Source of the DNA: Desulfuromonas sp. CSMB_57
GTDB lineage: Bacteria; Desulfobacterota; Desulfuromonadia; Desulfuromonadales; Syntrophotaleaceae
Reading direction: 5' to 3'
DNA: 64,000 nucleotides
Assembly: GCF_020194955.2 (NCBI RefSeq)
Contig: NZ_JAFCIY020000023.1
Span: forward strand, 1 to 64,000
Shown here: in pieces, positions 1-8,503 of the stretch
Position numbering within the stretch: position 1 is the first letter of the stretch
Layout: each line of letters opens with the position of its first letter
Position numbers and translations under genes: made by a program
Notes under the pieces: model-generated
The model's database searches: none
Told to the model about the DNA's origin: nothing
The model's input: the letters and a program-made list of their open reading frames with translations, nothing else

Positions 1-539
1 AGCAGGTCATCAAAGGCCTCGATGCTGGCCTTGTCCATGTTGGAGGTCGGCTCATCGAGGAGCAGAATCCGCGGTTCCAGCAACAGGGCACGCGCCAGGG
101 CGACCCGCTGCTGCTCGCCGCCGGACAGTTCCCGGGCCCGACGCCGGGCGAAGCCGGACAATCCAACCAGGTCCAGGGCTTCATGAATGCGGCGGTGCTG
201 CTCGTCGCCGCGAATGCCGCGCAGCTTCAGGCCATAGGCCAGGTTGTGCTTCACCGAACTGTCGAACAGATAGGGGGACTGGTGGACCAGGGTGATCTGT
301 TTGCGCAGTCGCTGTAAATCACGGTTGGTCCAGGACACCGGATGGCCGTCGAAAAACAGTTCGCCATGGGTGGGTTTGAGCAACAGGGCGAGAATCTGCA
401 GCAGCGTGCTTTTCCCGCAGCCGTTGGGGCCCACCAGGGAGTAGATGCGGTGCGGGGCAAATTCCAGGGCCTCGACCTGCAGGGCAAGGTGGTCATTGTA
501 GCGCTTTTCGATATTCTTCAGGGAGAGGATCGGGGTCAC
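1..539 (-). CDS. tupC: ABC transporter ATP-binding protein, tungstate-type (partial, runs off left edge)
   Basis: About 179 residues of an ABC ATPase are visible; the C-terminus lies beyond position 1. Walker A (GPNGCGKST) is followed by the signature [14 protein letters not shown] and Walker B ILLLDEP, so the nucleotide-binding core is intact. The chosen start is a GTG three bases after the stop of the permease gene, with AGAGGTGA just before it, which indicates translational coupling. It energises import through the neighbouring permease. The tungstate assignment comes mainly from the permease; the ATPase alone would fit molybdate or another oxyanion. The periplasmic binding protein (TupA) is not upstream of the permease and may lie to the left. 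Confidence 0.82.
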   Translation of the reverse strand, partial: MTPILSLKNIEKRYNDHLALQVEALEFAPHRIYSLVGPNGCGKSTLLQILALLLKPTHGELFFDGHPVSWTNRDLQRLRKQITLVHQSPYLFDSSVKHNLAYGLKLRGIRGDEQHRRIHEALDLVGLSGFARRRARELSGGEQQRVALARALLLEPRILLLDEPTSNMDKASIEAFDDL

Positions 540-542
540 GAC

Positions 543-1229
543 TCACCTCTGCTGCAACAGGTTCAGGAACAGGTTGACCAGCAATGCCACCGACATGAGG
601 AAGATCCCCAGGGCCAGGGCGAAGGCGAATTCGCCCTTGCTGGTTTCCAGGGCGATGGCGGTGGTCATGGTGCGGGTATAACTTCTTATGTTGCCGCCGA
701 GCATCATGGCCACGCCGACTTCGGCGATGACCCGGCCGAAGCCGGCCACCACCGCCGCCATGACGCCGAAGCGGATTTCCAGCAGCAATTGCAGCGCCCC
801 CTGGGTCGGGCTGGCGCCAAGGGTGAGGGCCGTGGGCAGGATGCGCTGGTCGGAAGCGCTCATGGCGCCCAGGGTATAGTGGGCAACGATGGGTGTCGCC
901 AGAATGATTTGGCCGACGACCATGGCGATGGGGGTGAACAGCAGCCCCATGTGTCCGAGGGGTCCCTGACGGCTCAGAAAGCCGTACACCACCAGGCCGA
1001 CGACGACGGTGGGCAGAGCCATGAGGGTGTTGAGCAGGGTAATGACCAGCCGCCGGCCGCGAAACCGTCCCAACCCGATGGCCAAACCGGCGGGCACGCC
1101 CATGAGGGCGGCGAAGACGATGGCGATGAGGGAGACGTACAGGGAGGTCCAGACCGTCAGGTAGACTTCGCGGTCCATGGCCAGGATCAGGTCCAGGGAG
1201 GCGAGCAGGGATTCCAGCAGAAAGTCCAC
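543..1229 (-). CDS. tupB: Tungstate ABC transporter permease (TupB-like)
   Basis: A 228-residue inner-membrane permease with five to six hydrophobic segments. The region LNTLMALPTVVVGLVVYGFL and the following loop are typical of the TupB/WtpB oxyanion permease family, and an EVGVAMMLGG stretch near residue 165 matches the ATPase-contact EAA loop. The start is GTG at 1229 with GAGGAG eight bases upstream. It is the first visible gene of an operon with the ATPase. Tungsten enzymes such as aldehyde oxidoreductases and formate dehydrogenases are common in anaerobic deltaproteobacteria, which fits the host. Molybdate specificity cannot be excluded from sequence alone. Confidence 0.8.
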   Translation of the reverse strand: MDFLLESLLASLDLILAMDREVYLTVWTSLYVSLIAIVFAALMGVPAGLAIGLGRFRGRRLVITLLNTLMALPTVVVGLVVYGFLSRQGPLGHMGLLFTPIAMVVGQIILATPIVAHYTLGAMSASDQRILPTALTLGASPTQGALQLLLEIRFGVMAAVVAGFGRVIAEVGVAMMLGGNIRSYTRTMTTAIALETSKGEFAFALALGIFLMSVALLVNLFLNLLQQR

Positions 1230-1312
1230 GAATAGCTCCTCGTTCCGAAACAGACATCACCCTTCGCCGGAGGCTGGTCGGCGAAGCGTTGTGTTATGAA
1301 CAGGACCGGGAG

Positions 1313-1396
1313 TATATAACGAGCGGCGGGAAAAAGGAAAGGTCGTTTTTCCGGGTATACGGCGATGGTCTGAGGCTGGTTCGTAAAGATATAACG
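1313..1396. promoter_or_regulatory. Possible ModE/TunR-type half-sites
   Basis: TATATAACG lies at 1313-1321 and TATAACG at 1390-1396, in the intergenic region between the divergent oxyanion importer and the ADP-ribosylglycohydrolase. TATATAACG is the half-site known for ModE-like molybdate/tungstate regulators. A poor second half-site (TGTTATGAA, 1292-1300) precedes the first, but the spacing is longer than in E. coli boxes. This is a weak call made on motif and context only. Confidence 0.25.
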
Positions 1397-1441
1397 GATG
1401 CCGCCACCCGGACCGCCGCAGACATGAAAGGAGTATTCGCC

Positions 1442-2227
1442 ATGCTGGGCGCCATCGCCGGAGACATCATCGGCTCACGTTTCGAATGGCACAATATCAA
1501 GCACAAGAAATTCGAACTGTTTCACCAGGATTGCCATTTTACCGATGATACGGTACTGACCGTGGCCCAGGCCGACAGTCTGCTGAGCGGCGTGCCGTTT
1601 CGCGACAAACTGAAGGAGTATTTTCTGCTTTATCCCCTGGCGGGCTACGGCGGCCGGTTTCGCATGTGGGCCTCTGGTCCGGAACTGGAGCCCTACTATT
1701 CCTTCGGCAACGGTTCCGCCATGCGCGTCAGCCCGGTGGGCTGGTTTTTCGGCGATCTGGACCGGGTGCTGGCCGAGGCGCGGCGCAGTGCCGCCGTCAC
1801 TCACAATCATCCCGAAGGCATCAAGGGCGCCCAAGCCACGGCCGCGGCCATCTTTCTGGCCCGCAGGGGTGAGGACAAGGCGGCGATTCGAGCCTTCATC
1901 AAAGAACGCTTCGGTTACGACTTTTCCCCGACCCTGGCTGACATCCGCCCCGGCTACCGATTCGACGTCTCCTGCCAGGGCTCCGTGCCCCAGGCTCTGC
2001 AGGCCTTTTTCGAGGCGGCCGACTACGAAGATGCCGTCCGCAACGCCATATCCATCGGCGGTGACAGCGACACCATCGCCTGCATCACCGGCGGCATCGC
2101 CGAAGCCTTTTACGGTTCCCTGTCGGCAGCCCTGCAAGGGGAGGTGTTCGCCAGACTCGATGAACGATTGGGAAGGGTGACCAAAGAATTCCTGACCCGG
2201 GTCGGCTATCCCGTGCTTATCGCATGA
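1442..2227 (+). CDS. ADP-ribosylglycohydrolase family protein (DraG-like)
   Basis: A 261-residue protein of the ADP-ribosylglycohydrolase fold, which hydrolyses ADP-ribose from modified proteins or nucleic acids using a dinuclear metal centre. Metal-ligand motifs are visible: FTDDT near residue 35 and GGDSDT near residue 205; the N-terminal GAIAGDIIGSRFE is a family hallmark. An upstream in-frame extension of about 51 residues exists, but AAAGGAG sits eight bases before the ATG at 1442, so that start is preferred. Its last 11 bases overlap the end of the convergent phosphatase gene. No DraT-like transferase or nitrogenase gene is in view, so the substrate is unknown. Confidence 0.82.
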   Translation: MLGAIAGDIIGSRFEWHNIKHKKFELFHQDCHFTDDTVLTVAQADSLLSGVPFRDKLKEYFLLYPLAGYGGRFRMWASGPELEPYYSFGNGSAMRVSPVGWFFGDLDRVLAEARRSAAVTHNHPEGIKGAQATAAAIFLARRGEDKAAIRAFIKERFGYDFSPTLADIRPGYRFDVSCQGSVPQALQAFFEAADYEDAVRNAISIGGDSDTIACITGGIAEAFYGSLSAALQGEVFARLDERLGRVTKEFLTRVGYPVLIA

Positions 2228-3380
2228 CCTGTTCCATGACGTCATGAATATGGGTCAGGTGATGGCGGTCCCGCAGTCGCCGGCTGCCAGGTCCCTCCGC
2301 CGTGGTGGGAACAGGCCGATGGGTGTGGTCCTTGGAGGTCCAGGTGACGCAGAAGGACGCGCCGTCGGGCATGACGAAGAGGCAATCAGCGTCGGCCGAC
2401 CCGGGGGTGGGCCGCTGCAGTTCCATACCGCCGGTTTCGTGATCGGCGGTGACGATAATCAGGGTATCGGAACGGCCGGCGGCAAACTCCAGGGCGACCC
2501 GCACCGCTTCGTCCAGACCGAGGGTGTCGCCGATGGCATGGACGGCGTCGTTGTCATGGCTGGCCCAGTCGATCTGGCCGCCTTCCACCATCAGGAAAAA
2601 TCCGCGGGGATTGGCGGCCAGCATCGCGATGGCGGCGCCGGTCATTTCGGCCAGGCTTGGGGCAAAGGGGCGCACTAGGCCGCCGTCGGCAAACAGGCCC
2701 AGTACCCGGTCCCCCGCGGACCATTCAAGGGCGGCCAATTGGTCCGCGCTGCAGACCTGGCGGACCCCTTGCCGGCGCAGTTCGTCGATGAGGTTGCGGC
2801 CGTCCCGGCGCCGTCCCGGTTGCGGATGGCAACCGGTTTCCTCCGGCGGCAGAAAATCGCTTTCACCGCCGCCCAGGAGCACATCCAGGTTCGCCTCCGC
2901 CAGTTGGGTCGCGATGTTGTCCGCTTCGCGGCGGCTGAGGGCGCGGGCGGCAAACGCCGCCGGGGTAGCATGGGTGACGGGGGTGGTGGTGACCAAGCCG
3001 ACGCTTTTGCCCTGCTGTTGGGCGCGCTGCAGGATGGTGGGAAGGGGCCGGCCTTCGGCATCCAGGCCCAGTCGACCATTAAGGGTTCGGACGCCGGTGG
3101 CGAGGGCGGTGGCGGCTGCCGCCGAGTCCGTGACCTCCCCGGCATGGTTGAGGGTATCGGCCCAGCCCGATATCGCCAGGCCGTCCATGGCCAAGCGGCC
3201 TTCGGGGCCATGTTGCATCCAGGTCGCCGCGGTGCGATGCTCGGCACCCATGCCGTCACCGATGAAAAGGATGATATTGCGGGCCGATTCGGGCTGCCGG
3301 CCAGGAGTACGGCCGGGCAAACAGGCGCCGTTCAGCAGCAACAAGATGAGCAGAAGGGATCGGGTAGCCGGAATTCGCAT
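2217..3380 (-). CDS. Alkaline phosphatase, probable lipoprotein
   Basis: A 387-residue PhoA-family phosphatase that would release phosphate from monoesters in the periplasm. Metal and catalytic motifs are present: NIILFIGDGMG near the N-terminus, TDSAAAATA with the nucleophilic serine, VEGGQIDWASHDND, TADHETGG, and a DHTH segment close to the C-terminus. The N-terminus MRIPATRSLLLILLLLNGAC is a short signal ending in a lipobox-like NGAC, so the mature protein may be lipid anchored. The ATG at 3380 is chosen because it begins the signal sequence and has GAGGA just upstream; an ATG 33 bases further up is also in frame. Confidence 0.88.
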   Translation of the reverse strand: MRIPATRSLLLILLLLNGACLPGRTPGRQPESARNIILFIGDGMGAEHRTAATWMQHGPEGRLAMDGLAISGWADTLNHAGEVTDSAAAATALATGVRTLNGRLGLDAEGRPLPTILQRAQQQGKSVGLVTTTPVTHATPAAFAARALSRREADNIATQLAEANLDVLLGGGESDFLPPEETGCHPQPGRRRDGRNLIDELRRQGVRQVCSADQLAALEWSAGDRVLGLFADGGLVRPFAPSLAEMTGAAIAMLAANPRGFFLMVEGGQIDWASHDNDAVHAIGDTLGLDEAVRVALEFAAGRSDTLIIVTADHETGGMELQRPTPGSADADCLFVMPDGASFCVTWTSKDHTHRPVPTTAEGPGSRRLRDRHHLTHIHDVMEQVMR

Positions 3381-3487
3381 GCATTCCTCACTGATCAGGG
3401 AGAGATGGGGCATCGTTGTTTATAGAAAGCTATATCGGTGCCGGGGTCGCCGTCAAGCATGGAAGTCGGCGAGAGGGAAAATTTACT

Positions 3488-3517
3488 TTGTATATCGGCG
3501 GGCAGTTCTCTTATAGT
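3488..3517 (+). promoter_or_regulatory. Candidate sigma-70 promoter for the diguanylate cyclase
   Basis: TTGTAT (3488-3493) and TATAGT (3512-3517) are separated by 18 bp, about 65 bp upstream of the TTG start of the PAS-GGDEF gene. The -10 box is good, the -35 box moderate. Confidence 0.4.
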
Positions 3518-3583
3518 TTTTTATCTGGACATGATTAATCCGGTTTTCGGGAATGACCAAGCTTTCGTTTTGGAGGAGAACCA

Positions 3584-4492
3584 TTGAAAACATTCATGCC
3601 CGGTTTCCGCCAACTGCTCGACAGCCTGTCCGATGGGGTCTATTTCGTCGACCGCCAGCGGACCATATCTTTCTGGAACCGGACCGCCGAGCACATTACC
3701 GGTTTCAGGTCCGGCGAGATGCTGGGCACCCGCTGCCAGGACAATCTGCTCCGGCACGTCAATGCCGAAGGCCTGCTGCTTTGCACGGAGCATTGCCCCT
3801 TGGTCAAGGCCATGGAACAGGACCAGAGTGCCGAGGCCGATGTTTTTCTGCATCATAAGGGCGGTCACCGCCTGCCGGTGCGGGTGCGCATCAGCCCGGT
3901 CCATGACCCTGCCGGGAACGTCGTCGGCGCGGTGGAACTGTTTGCCGATCTGAGTGAAAAAACGGGAATTCTGTTGCAGTTGGAAGAAATGCGGCGCCTG
4001 GCCCTGGTCGATGCTCTGACCGGTCTGGTCAATCGGACCGGCATGGAGCGGGAACTGGAGATTCGTCTGCAGGAGCGGTTTCGCTACGACTGGCCCCTGG
4101 GCGTGATGTTTTTCGATATCGACCATTTCAAGGCGGTCAACGACACCTACGGCCACGATGTGGGCGACGAGGTGCTCAAACTGGTGGCCAATACCCTGAA
4201 GAGCAATTGTCGGCCCTTCGACAGTTTCTGCCGCTGGGGCGGCGAAGAATTCGTCGGCCTGTTGCGGAACGTGGATGCGGCCACCCTGCTCCAGGTCGCC
4301 GAGCGGGTGCGCATGCTGGTCGAGGAATCCTTTATTCTGCACCACGGTACCAGGCTCGGTGTCACCATCAGTATCGGCGGCACTCTGGCAAGGACGGAAG
4401 ATTCGGCTGAAAGCCTGATCCGGCGCGCCGACCAGCTCATGTATCAAAGCAAGCAGGCCGGCCGCAACCGGGTGACCTGCGATGTGGCCTGA
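3584..4492 (+). CDS. PAS domain diguanylate cyclase
   Basis: A 302-residue cytoplasmic protein with an N-terminal PAS domain (about 5-125) and a GGDEF domain (about 140-300) that would make c-di-GMP. The active-site motif is GGEEF (RWGGEEFVG), a functional variant, and FFDIDHFKAVND is the metal-binding strand. Between the PAS core strands it carries an LLLCTEHCPL segment with two cysteines four residues apart, seen in many related sensor cyclases; it might bind a metal or act as a thiol switch (inference). Translation starts at TTG, directed by GGAGGAG eight bases upstream. No transmembrane segment is visible. Confidence 0.87.
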   Translation: MKTFMPGFRQLLDSLSDGVYFVDRQRTISFWNRTAEHITGFRSGEMLGTRCQDNLLRHVNAEGLLLCTEHCPLVKAMEQDQSAEADVFLHHKGGHRLPVRVRISPVHDPAGNVVGAVELFADLSEKTGILLQLEEMRRLALVDALTGLVNRTGMERELEIRLQERFRYDWPLGVMFFDIDHFKAVNDTYGHDVGDEVLKLVANTLKSNCRPFDSFCRWGGEEFVGLLRNVDAATLLQVAERVRMLVEESFILHHGTRLGVTISIGGTLARTEDSAESLIRRADQLMYQSKQAGRNRVTCDVA

Positions 4493-4623
4493 TGGTGTGA
4501 AAAGGTTAACCAATGAGCCTGGTCATGTATCCCCTCGCGGCAAGGACCATTACCCTGATGCTGCACTGACAACGGTAAGTTTGTTTTAGAATCCCGATGG
4601 ATTCGTTCAAGGAGGCAGTACCG

Positions 4624-5988
4624 ATGGAGAAGAACAACGGCCCGGCGACCGATACTGCTTCCGTCTCCTTGCCCGTGCGGGCGCCCAAGCGGGAAATTTT
4701 CGGCTGGGCCATGTTCGATTTCGCCAACCAGGCCTATACCCTGCTCATCATCACCGTGGTGTTCGGCGACCTGTTCACCCGCGTCATCGTCGGCGATGCG
4801 CCCGATTATCGTCTCGGCAACCTGCTGTGGAGTCTTTCCCTGGCCGGCGGTTACCTGCTGGTGGTGATCTGTTCACCGGTGGCCGGGGCCATCATGGACC
4901 ATACCGCCGGCAAGAAGCGGTTTCTGTTCGCCAGCTATCTGCTTACCGTGGTCGCCACCGTCGCCCTGTATTGCGTCGCCCCGGGCTATGCCCTGCTGGG
5001 GGTGGTGCTGCTGGTGGTTTCCAATTTCGCCTACAGTATCGGCGAGGCCTTCATCGCCAGTTTTCTGCCGGAGCTCGGCCCGCCGCAGGATCTCGGCAAG
5101 ATATCGGGCTTCGGTTGGGCCATGGGCTACGTCGGCGGCATGTGCTCGGCGGTGTTCGTGCTGCTGTTTCTGGGCGAAGTCAGCGCGGAGAACTTTCAAC
5201 GTATCCGCTGGGTGGGACCCTGGGCGGGCTTTTTCTTTCTGGTGGCGGCCATTCCGACCTTCGTCTGGCTGCGCGAGCGGGGCCGACCGCAACCATTGCC
5301 GGCCGGCCGCAGTTACCTCGGCATCGGTTTGGATCGGGTGCGCGCCACCCTGGGCCATATCGGCCGCCGCCGGGACCTGGCGGTGTTGCTGGCTTCGGTG
5401 TTTTTTGCCATGAGCGGCATCTACATCATCATCACCTATGCCTTCATTTACGGCGCCCAGGTCATCGGCTGGCAGGCTCACGTGCGGACCCTGATGTTCG
5501 TCATCGTGCAGATCACCGCCGCCCTCGGCGCCGTCGGCTTCGGTTATCTCCAGGATCGCCTGGGGGCGCTGCGCACCTACGCCGTGACCCTGGTCATGTG
5601 GATGGCGGCCATCGCCCTGATCTACCTGACGCCGCTGCTGACCGAGATGGCGCGTTCTTCCCTCGGTCTCGACTGGCAGGCCCAGTACGTGTTTCTGGTG
5701 GTGGGCTGCGTCGCCGGGCTGAGCCTGGGCTCCTGCCAGTCCACCACCCGGACCCTGGTGGGCCTGTTTTCGCCGCGCAGTCGTTCGGCGGAGTTTTTCG
5801 GCTTCTGGGGCATGGCCATGAAGTTGGCCGGGGTGTTCGGAGTGCTGGCCATCGGTGTGCTGCAGGCCCTGTTCGGCCTGCACACCGCCATCCTGTTCTG
5901 CATTGTCCTGTTCGCCCTGGCTCTGCTCATCAGTCGCGGGGTGGACGAAGGCCGGGGCCGGGCGGGGGCTTGTGACAGCGAGGCCTAA
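4624..5988 (+). CDS. MFS transporter, UMF1/Atg22-like family
   Basis: A 454-residue integral membrane protein with about twelve hydrophobic segments. The N-terminal FGWAMFDFANQAYTLLIITV matches the UMF1 (Atg22-like) branch of the major facilitator superfamily, and DHTAGKKRFLF is the cytoplasmic loop 2 MFS signature. The substrate of bacterial members is not established. The ATG at 4624 is preferred over one 27 bases upstream because AAGGAGG precedes it by eight bases. It converges on the histidine kinase gene, with only six bases between the stops. Confidence 0.85.
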   Translation: MEKNNGPATDTASVSLPVRAPKREIFGWAMFDFANQAYTLLIITVVFGDLFTRVIVGDAPDYRLGNLLWSLSLAGGYLLVVICSPVAGAIMDHTAGKKRFLFASYLLTVVATVALYCVAPGYALLGVVLLVVSNFAYSIGEAFIASFLPELGPPQDLGKISGFGWAMGYVGGMCSAVFVLLFLGEVSAENFQRIRWVGPWAGFFFLVAAIPTFVWLRERGRPQPLPAGRSYLGIGLDRVRATLGHIGRRRDLAVLLASVFFAMSGIYIIITYAFIYGAQVIGWQAHVRTLMFVIVQITAALGAVGFGYLQDRLGALRTYAVTLVMWMAAIALIYLTPLLTEMARSSLGLDWQAQYVFLVVGCVAGLSLGSCQSTTRTLVGLFSPRSRSAEFFGFWGMAMKLAGVFGVLAIGVLQALFGLHTAILFCIVLFALALLISRGVDEGRGRAGACDSEA

Positions 5989-5994
5989 CCCGAA

Positions 5995-8442
5995 TCAAGC
6001 GCCGCCTGCTGCGGTACTCGCTGCCGGCTGAGCATCCATCAGGGCGGTGGGCAGTGTGAAGCGAAAGCAAGAGCCCTGGCCCAGGCCGGCGGATTCCACC
6101 CAGATCTTCCCGTTGTAGAGTTCGACGATTTTTCGGACCAGGGCCAGGCCCAGGCCGGAGCCCTCGGCCTTGGGATCCAACTGGTTGAAGAGGCCGAAAA
6201 TCTTCTCCTGAAAGGCCGGCTCGATGCCCATGCCGTTGTCCCGGACATGGAACACCGGGCCGTCCGGGCGCTGTTCAAGGCCGATCTCGATGGCCGGCTC
6301 GGGCTGGTTCCCCATGTACTTGACGGCATTGTCGACCAGATTCTGCCAGAGTTCCACCAAGCGTCCCCGATCCCCCCAGAATTCCAGGCAAACCTCTTCG
6401 ACTCGGACCCGGATACCCTTTTCCGTCAGGGAGCCGGCCACCAGGGCCAGGGCTTCGTCGACCACCTGCCGGAAGGTGACCCGTTCCGGTGTGGCCATGA
6501 GCCGACCGACCCGGGACATTTCCAACAGATCCACCAGCAGCCGATTCATCTTGTCGGCGGCGGTGTGCATGTAATGCAGATCCGTCTGGATCTTTTCCTG
6601 GTCGCCGTCGGCCAGATCCTGTTCGAAATAGCCGAGAAAGGTTTTCAGAGTGACCAGGGGACTTTTCAGATCGTGGGACACGGTAAAGATGAAGCTTTCC
6701 AACTCGGCGTTTTTCTCGTCCAGTTCCCGGTTTTTGGCGCGGATTTCCTGTTCTTTCTGCAGCCGTTCGGTCACTTCCCTGCTCAATTCGGCCGTCCGGT
6801 GCCGAACCTTGCGTTGCAGGCTGCGCGACCAGAGCAGGGAGCCGAACAGCAGCAGGGTGATGGGGGCGGCGACGAACAGGGAATATTTGAGAATATCGGC
6901 GGTGCCTATCCGGGGGGCTTCATAGACGCCCAGCCAACGGGAATGGATGTCCCGGTACTCGCCCGTGGCCTTGATGGCGGCCAGGCCTTCCGTAAACTGT
7001 GCCAGCAGGGCCTGGTTGTTGCCCGGCGTGGCGTAGCAGTATTCGGCCGATAGCAGGGACGGCTCGGCAATTGTAAGGTTATTCCAGTTGTGGGCCCTGA
7101 TCCAGAACAGGGCGGGTACCTTGGCCACCAGGGCGTAGTCACCCTGCCCCTCGGCCAGCAGGCGCAGGGCTTCCTGCTGGGTTTTCACCCGGATGAGCTG
7201 TTCCGCATAGCCCTGGCGCTCGGCGGCATCGTGCATGATGTCGCCCTCCATGACAAGCAGCCTTTTTCCGGCCAGATCCGCCATGGTGGCCGGTGGCGCA
7301 GTGCCGTTGCGGAATACCGCGACATGGCTGATTAGGGTATGGGGGGGCGAAAAATTAAAATCCCGGTCGCGTTCGGGGGAATAGAACATCCCTTGGATGA
7401 GGTCGATTTCGCCCTTCTTCAAGCTTTCTCGAATGCGGCTCCAGGGGCCGAGACGGATCTCCACCGCCAAGCCCAGCTGTTTGGCGATGGCCCGCGTCAG
7501 ATCGACGTTGTAACCGGCGGGTTCGCCGTTTTTGTCCAGATACTCGTAGGGCGCGTAATCGTTGTCGCCCCCCACCACGATACGGCTGCGTCCTGCGGCA
7601 GCCGCCTCGATGGGAGCGAACCATTTGACCCGCAGGCGCTGGTAGGTGCCGTCGGCCATGACCAGGGCCAGACCTTCATTGAGGACGTTCAAAAGGGCGC
7701 TGTCGCCCTTTTTGACCGCAAAGCACAAGGATTGGACGAAGCCGTCCAGGGGCGGCCCGACCGGTTTCAGGTTGGTGAGACCCAATTGTTTCATCAGTTG
7801 CAGGGCCACCAGTTTTTGGATGACTACCGCGTCGTGGCGGCCTGCGGCCAGTTCGCGCAGGGCCTGCTCGAAGGTTTCGGTGGTGACGATGGTGGCGCCG
7901 ATGCGGTTCCGCCGCAGGAACTCCTCGGCGTTGTCGCCGCCCATGACCGCCACCTGCCGGCCACGGAGGCAGTCCAGATCATGGATTGACCTTTCGTCCC
8001 GGCGAACGATGAGGGTGCCGTGCATGGTAAGATAGGGAAAGGTGAAATCGTACAGCGCCTCCCGTTCCGGTGTTCGGCCCACCAGGGGCAAAACCTGGAT
8101 GCGACCCGCCGTCAGATCGTCCTTGATGCGATTCCACGGGCCGACCTCGAAGACCACCTGCCGGCCCATGGCGTGCAGGGCGGCCCGCAGCAGTTCGACA
8201 GAGAAACCGTCCGCCTGGCCCTCCGCCGTGACAACGGCAAAGGGCGGATAATCGTATTCGCTGGCCGCCCGGAGGGGGACGTCGGCTCGGGAAGGTCCGG
8301 CGGGCGCCGCCGCTGCCCGGGATGGGAGCAAAGCTGGCAGAAACAGTATGCCCAACAGCGCCCATGCCGCCGGCAGAGCGCGGCGGAGCATCCTGAAAGG
8401 GCTTGGAGTTGGCCTGGGAAGCAGGTGGCCGTCAGTCCGCAT
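5995..8442 (-). CDS. Sensor histidine kinase with two periplasmic solute-binding (SBP_bac_3) domains
   Basis: About 815 residues: signal/TM segment (about 22-45), two consecutive family 3 solute-binding domains (about 55-280 and 285-510), a transmembrane helix near 525-545, a short coiled coil, HisKA with the phosphoacceptor in TVSHDLKSP (His about 590), and a HATPase domain with NLVDNAVKY, DNGMG and GSGLGLAL. It should sense small polar ligands, such as amino acids, in the periplasm. It is the last gene of a four-gene signalling operon. The start at 8442 has AGGGAG eight bases upstream; an ATG at 8502, directly after the upstream stop, is the alternative. The kinase core closely resembles that of the haem kinase at 11467-13368. 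Confidence 0.88.
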   Translation of the reverse strand: MRTDGHLLPRPTPSPFRMLRRALPAAWALLGILFLPALLPSRAAAAPAGPSRADVPLRAASEYDYPPFAVVTAEGQADGFSVELLRAALHAMGRQVVFEVGPWNRIKDDLTAGRIQVLPLVGRTPEREALYDFTFPYLTMHGTLIVRRDERSIHDLDCLRGRQVAVMGGDNAEEFLRRNRIGATIVTTETFEQALRELAAGRHDAVVIQKLVALQLMKQLGLTNLKPVGPPLDGFVQSLCFAVKKGDSALLNVLNEGLALVMADGTYQRLRVKWFAPIEAAAAGRSRIVVGGDNDYAPYEYLDKNGEPAGYNVDLTRAIAKQLGLAVEIRLGPWSRIRESLKKGEIDLIQGMFYSPERDRDFNFSPPHTLISHVAVFRNGTAPPATMADLAGKRLLVMEGDIMHDAAERQGYAEQLIRVKTQQEALRLLAEGQGDYALVAKVPALFWIRAHNWNNLTIAEPSLLSAEYCYATPGNNQALLAQFTEGLAAIKATGEYRDIHSRWLGVYEAPRIGTADILKYSLFVAAPITLLLFGSLLWSRSLQRKVRHRTAELSREVTERLQKEQEIRAKNRELDEKNAELESFIFTVSHDLKSPLVTLKTFLGYFEQDLADGDQEKIQTDLHYMHTAADKMNRLLVDLLEMSRVGRLMATPERVTFRQVVDEALALVAGSLTEKGIRVRVEEVCLEFWGDRGRLVELWQNLVDNAVKYMGNQPEPAIEIGLEQRPDGPVFHVRDNGMGIEPAFQEKIFGLFNQLDPKAEGSGLGLALVRKIVELYNGKIWVESAGLGQGSCFRFTLPTALMDAQPAASTAAGGA

Positions 8443-8503
8443 GGGGGATGCTCCCTGCTGCTTGCCTGGTGATGGGTGTGCCGAACCTTGGGCTCGTCTC
8501 ATC

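Noticed and set aside
3414-3583. Possible c-di-GMP riboswitch ahead of the diguanylate cyclase
   Set aside because: The conserved GEMM bases and tetraloop-receptor pattern were not found; only promoter-like boxes are visible.
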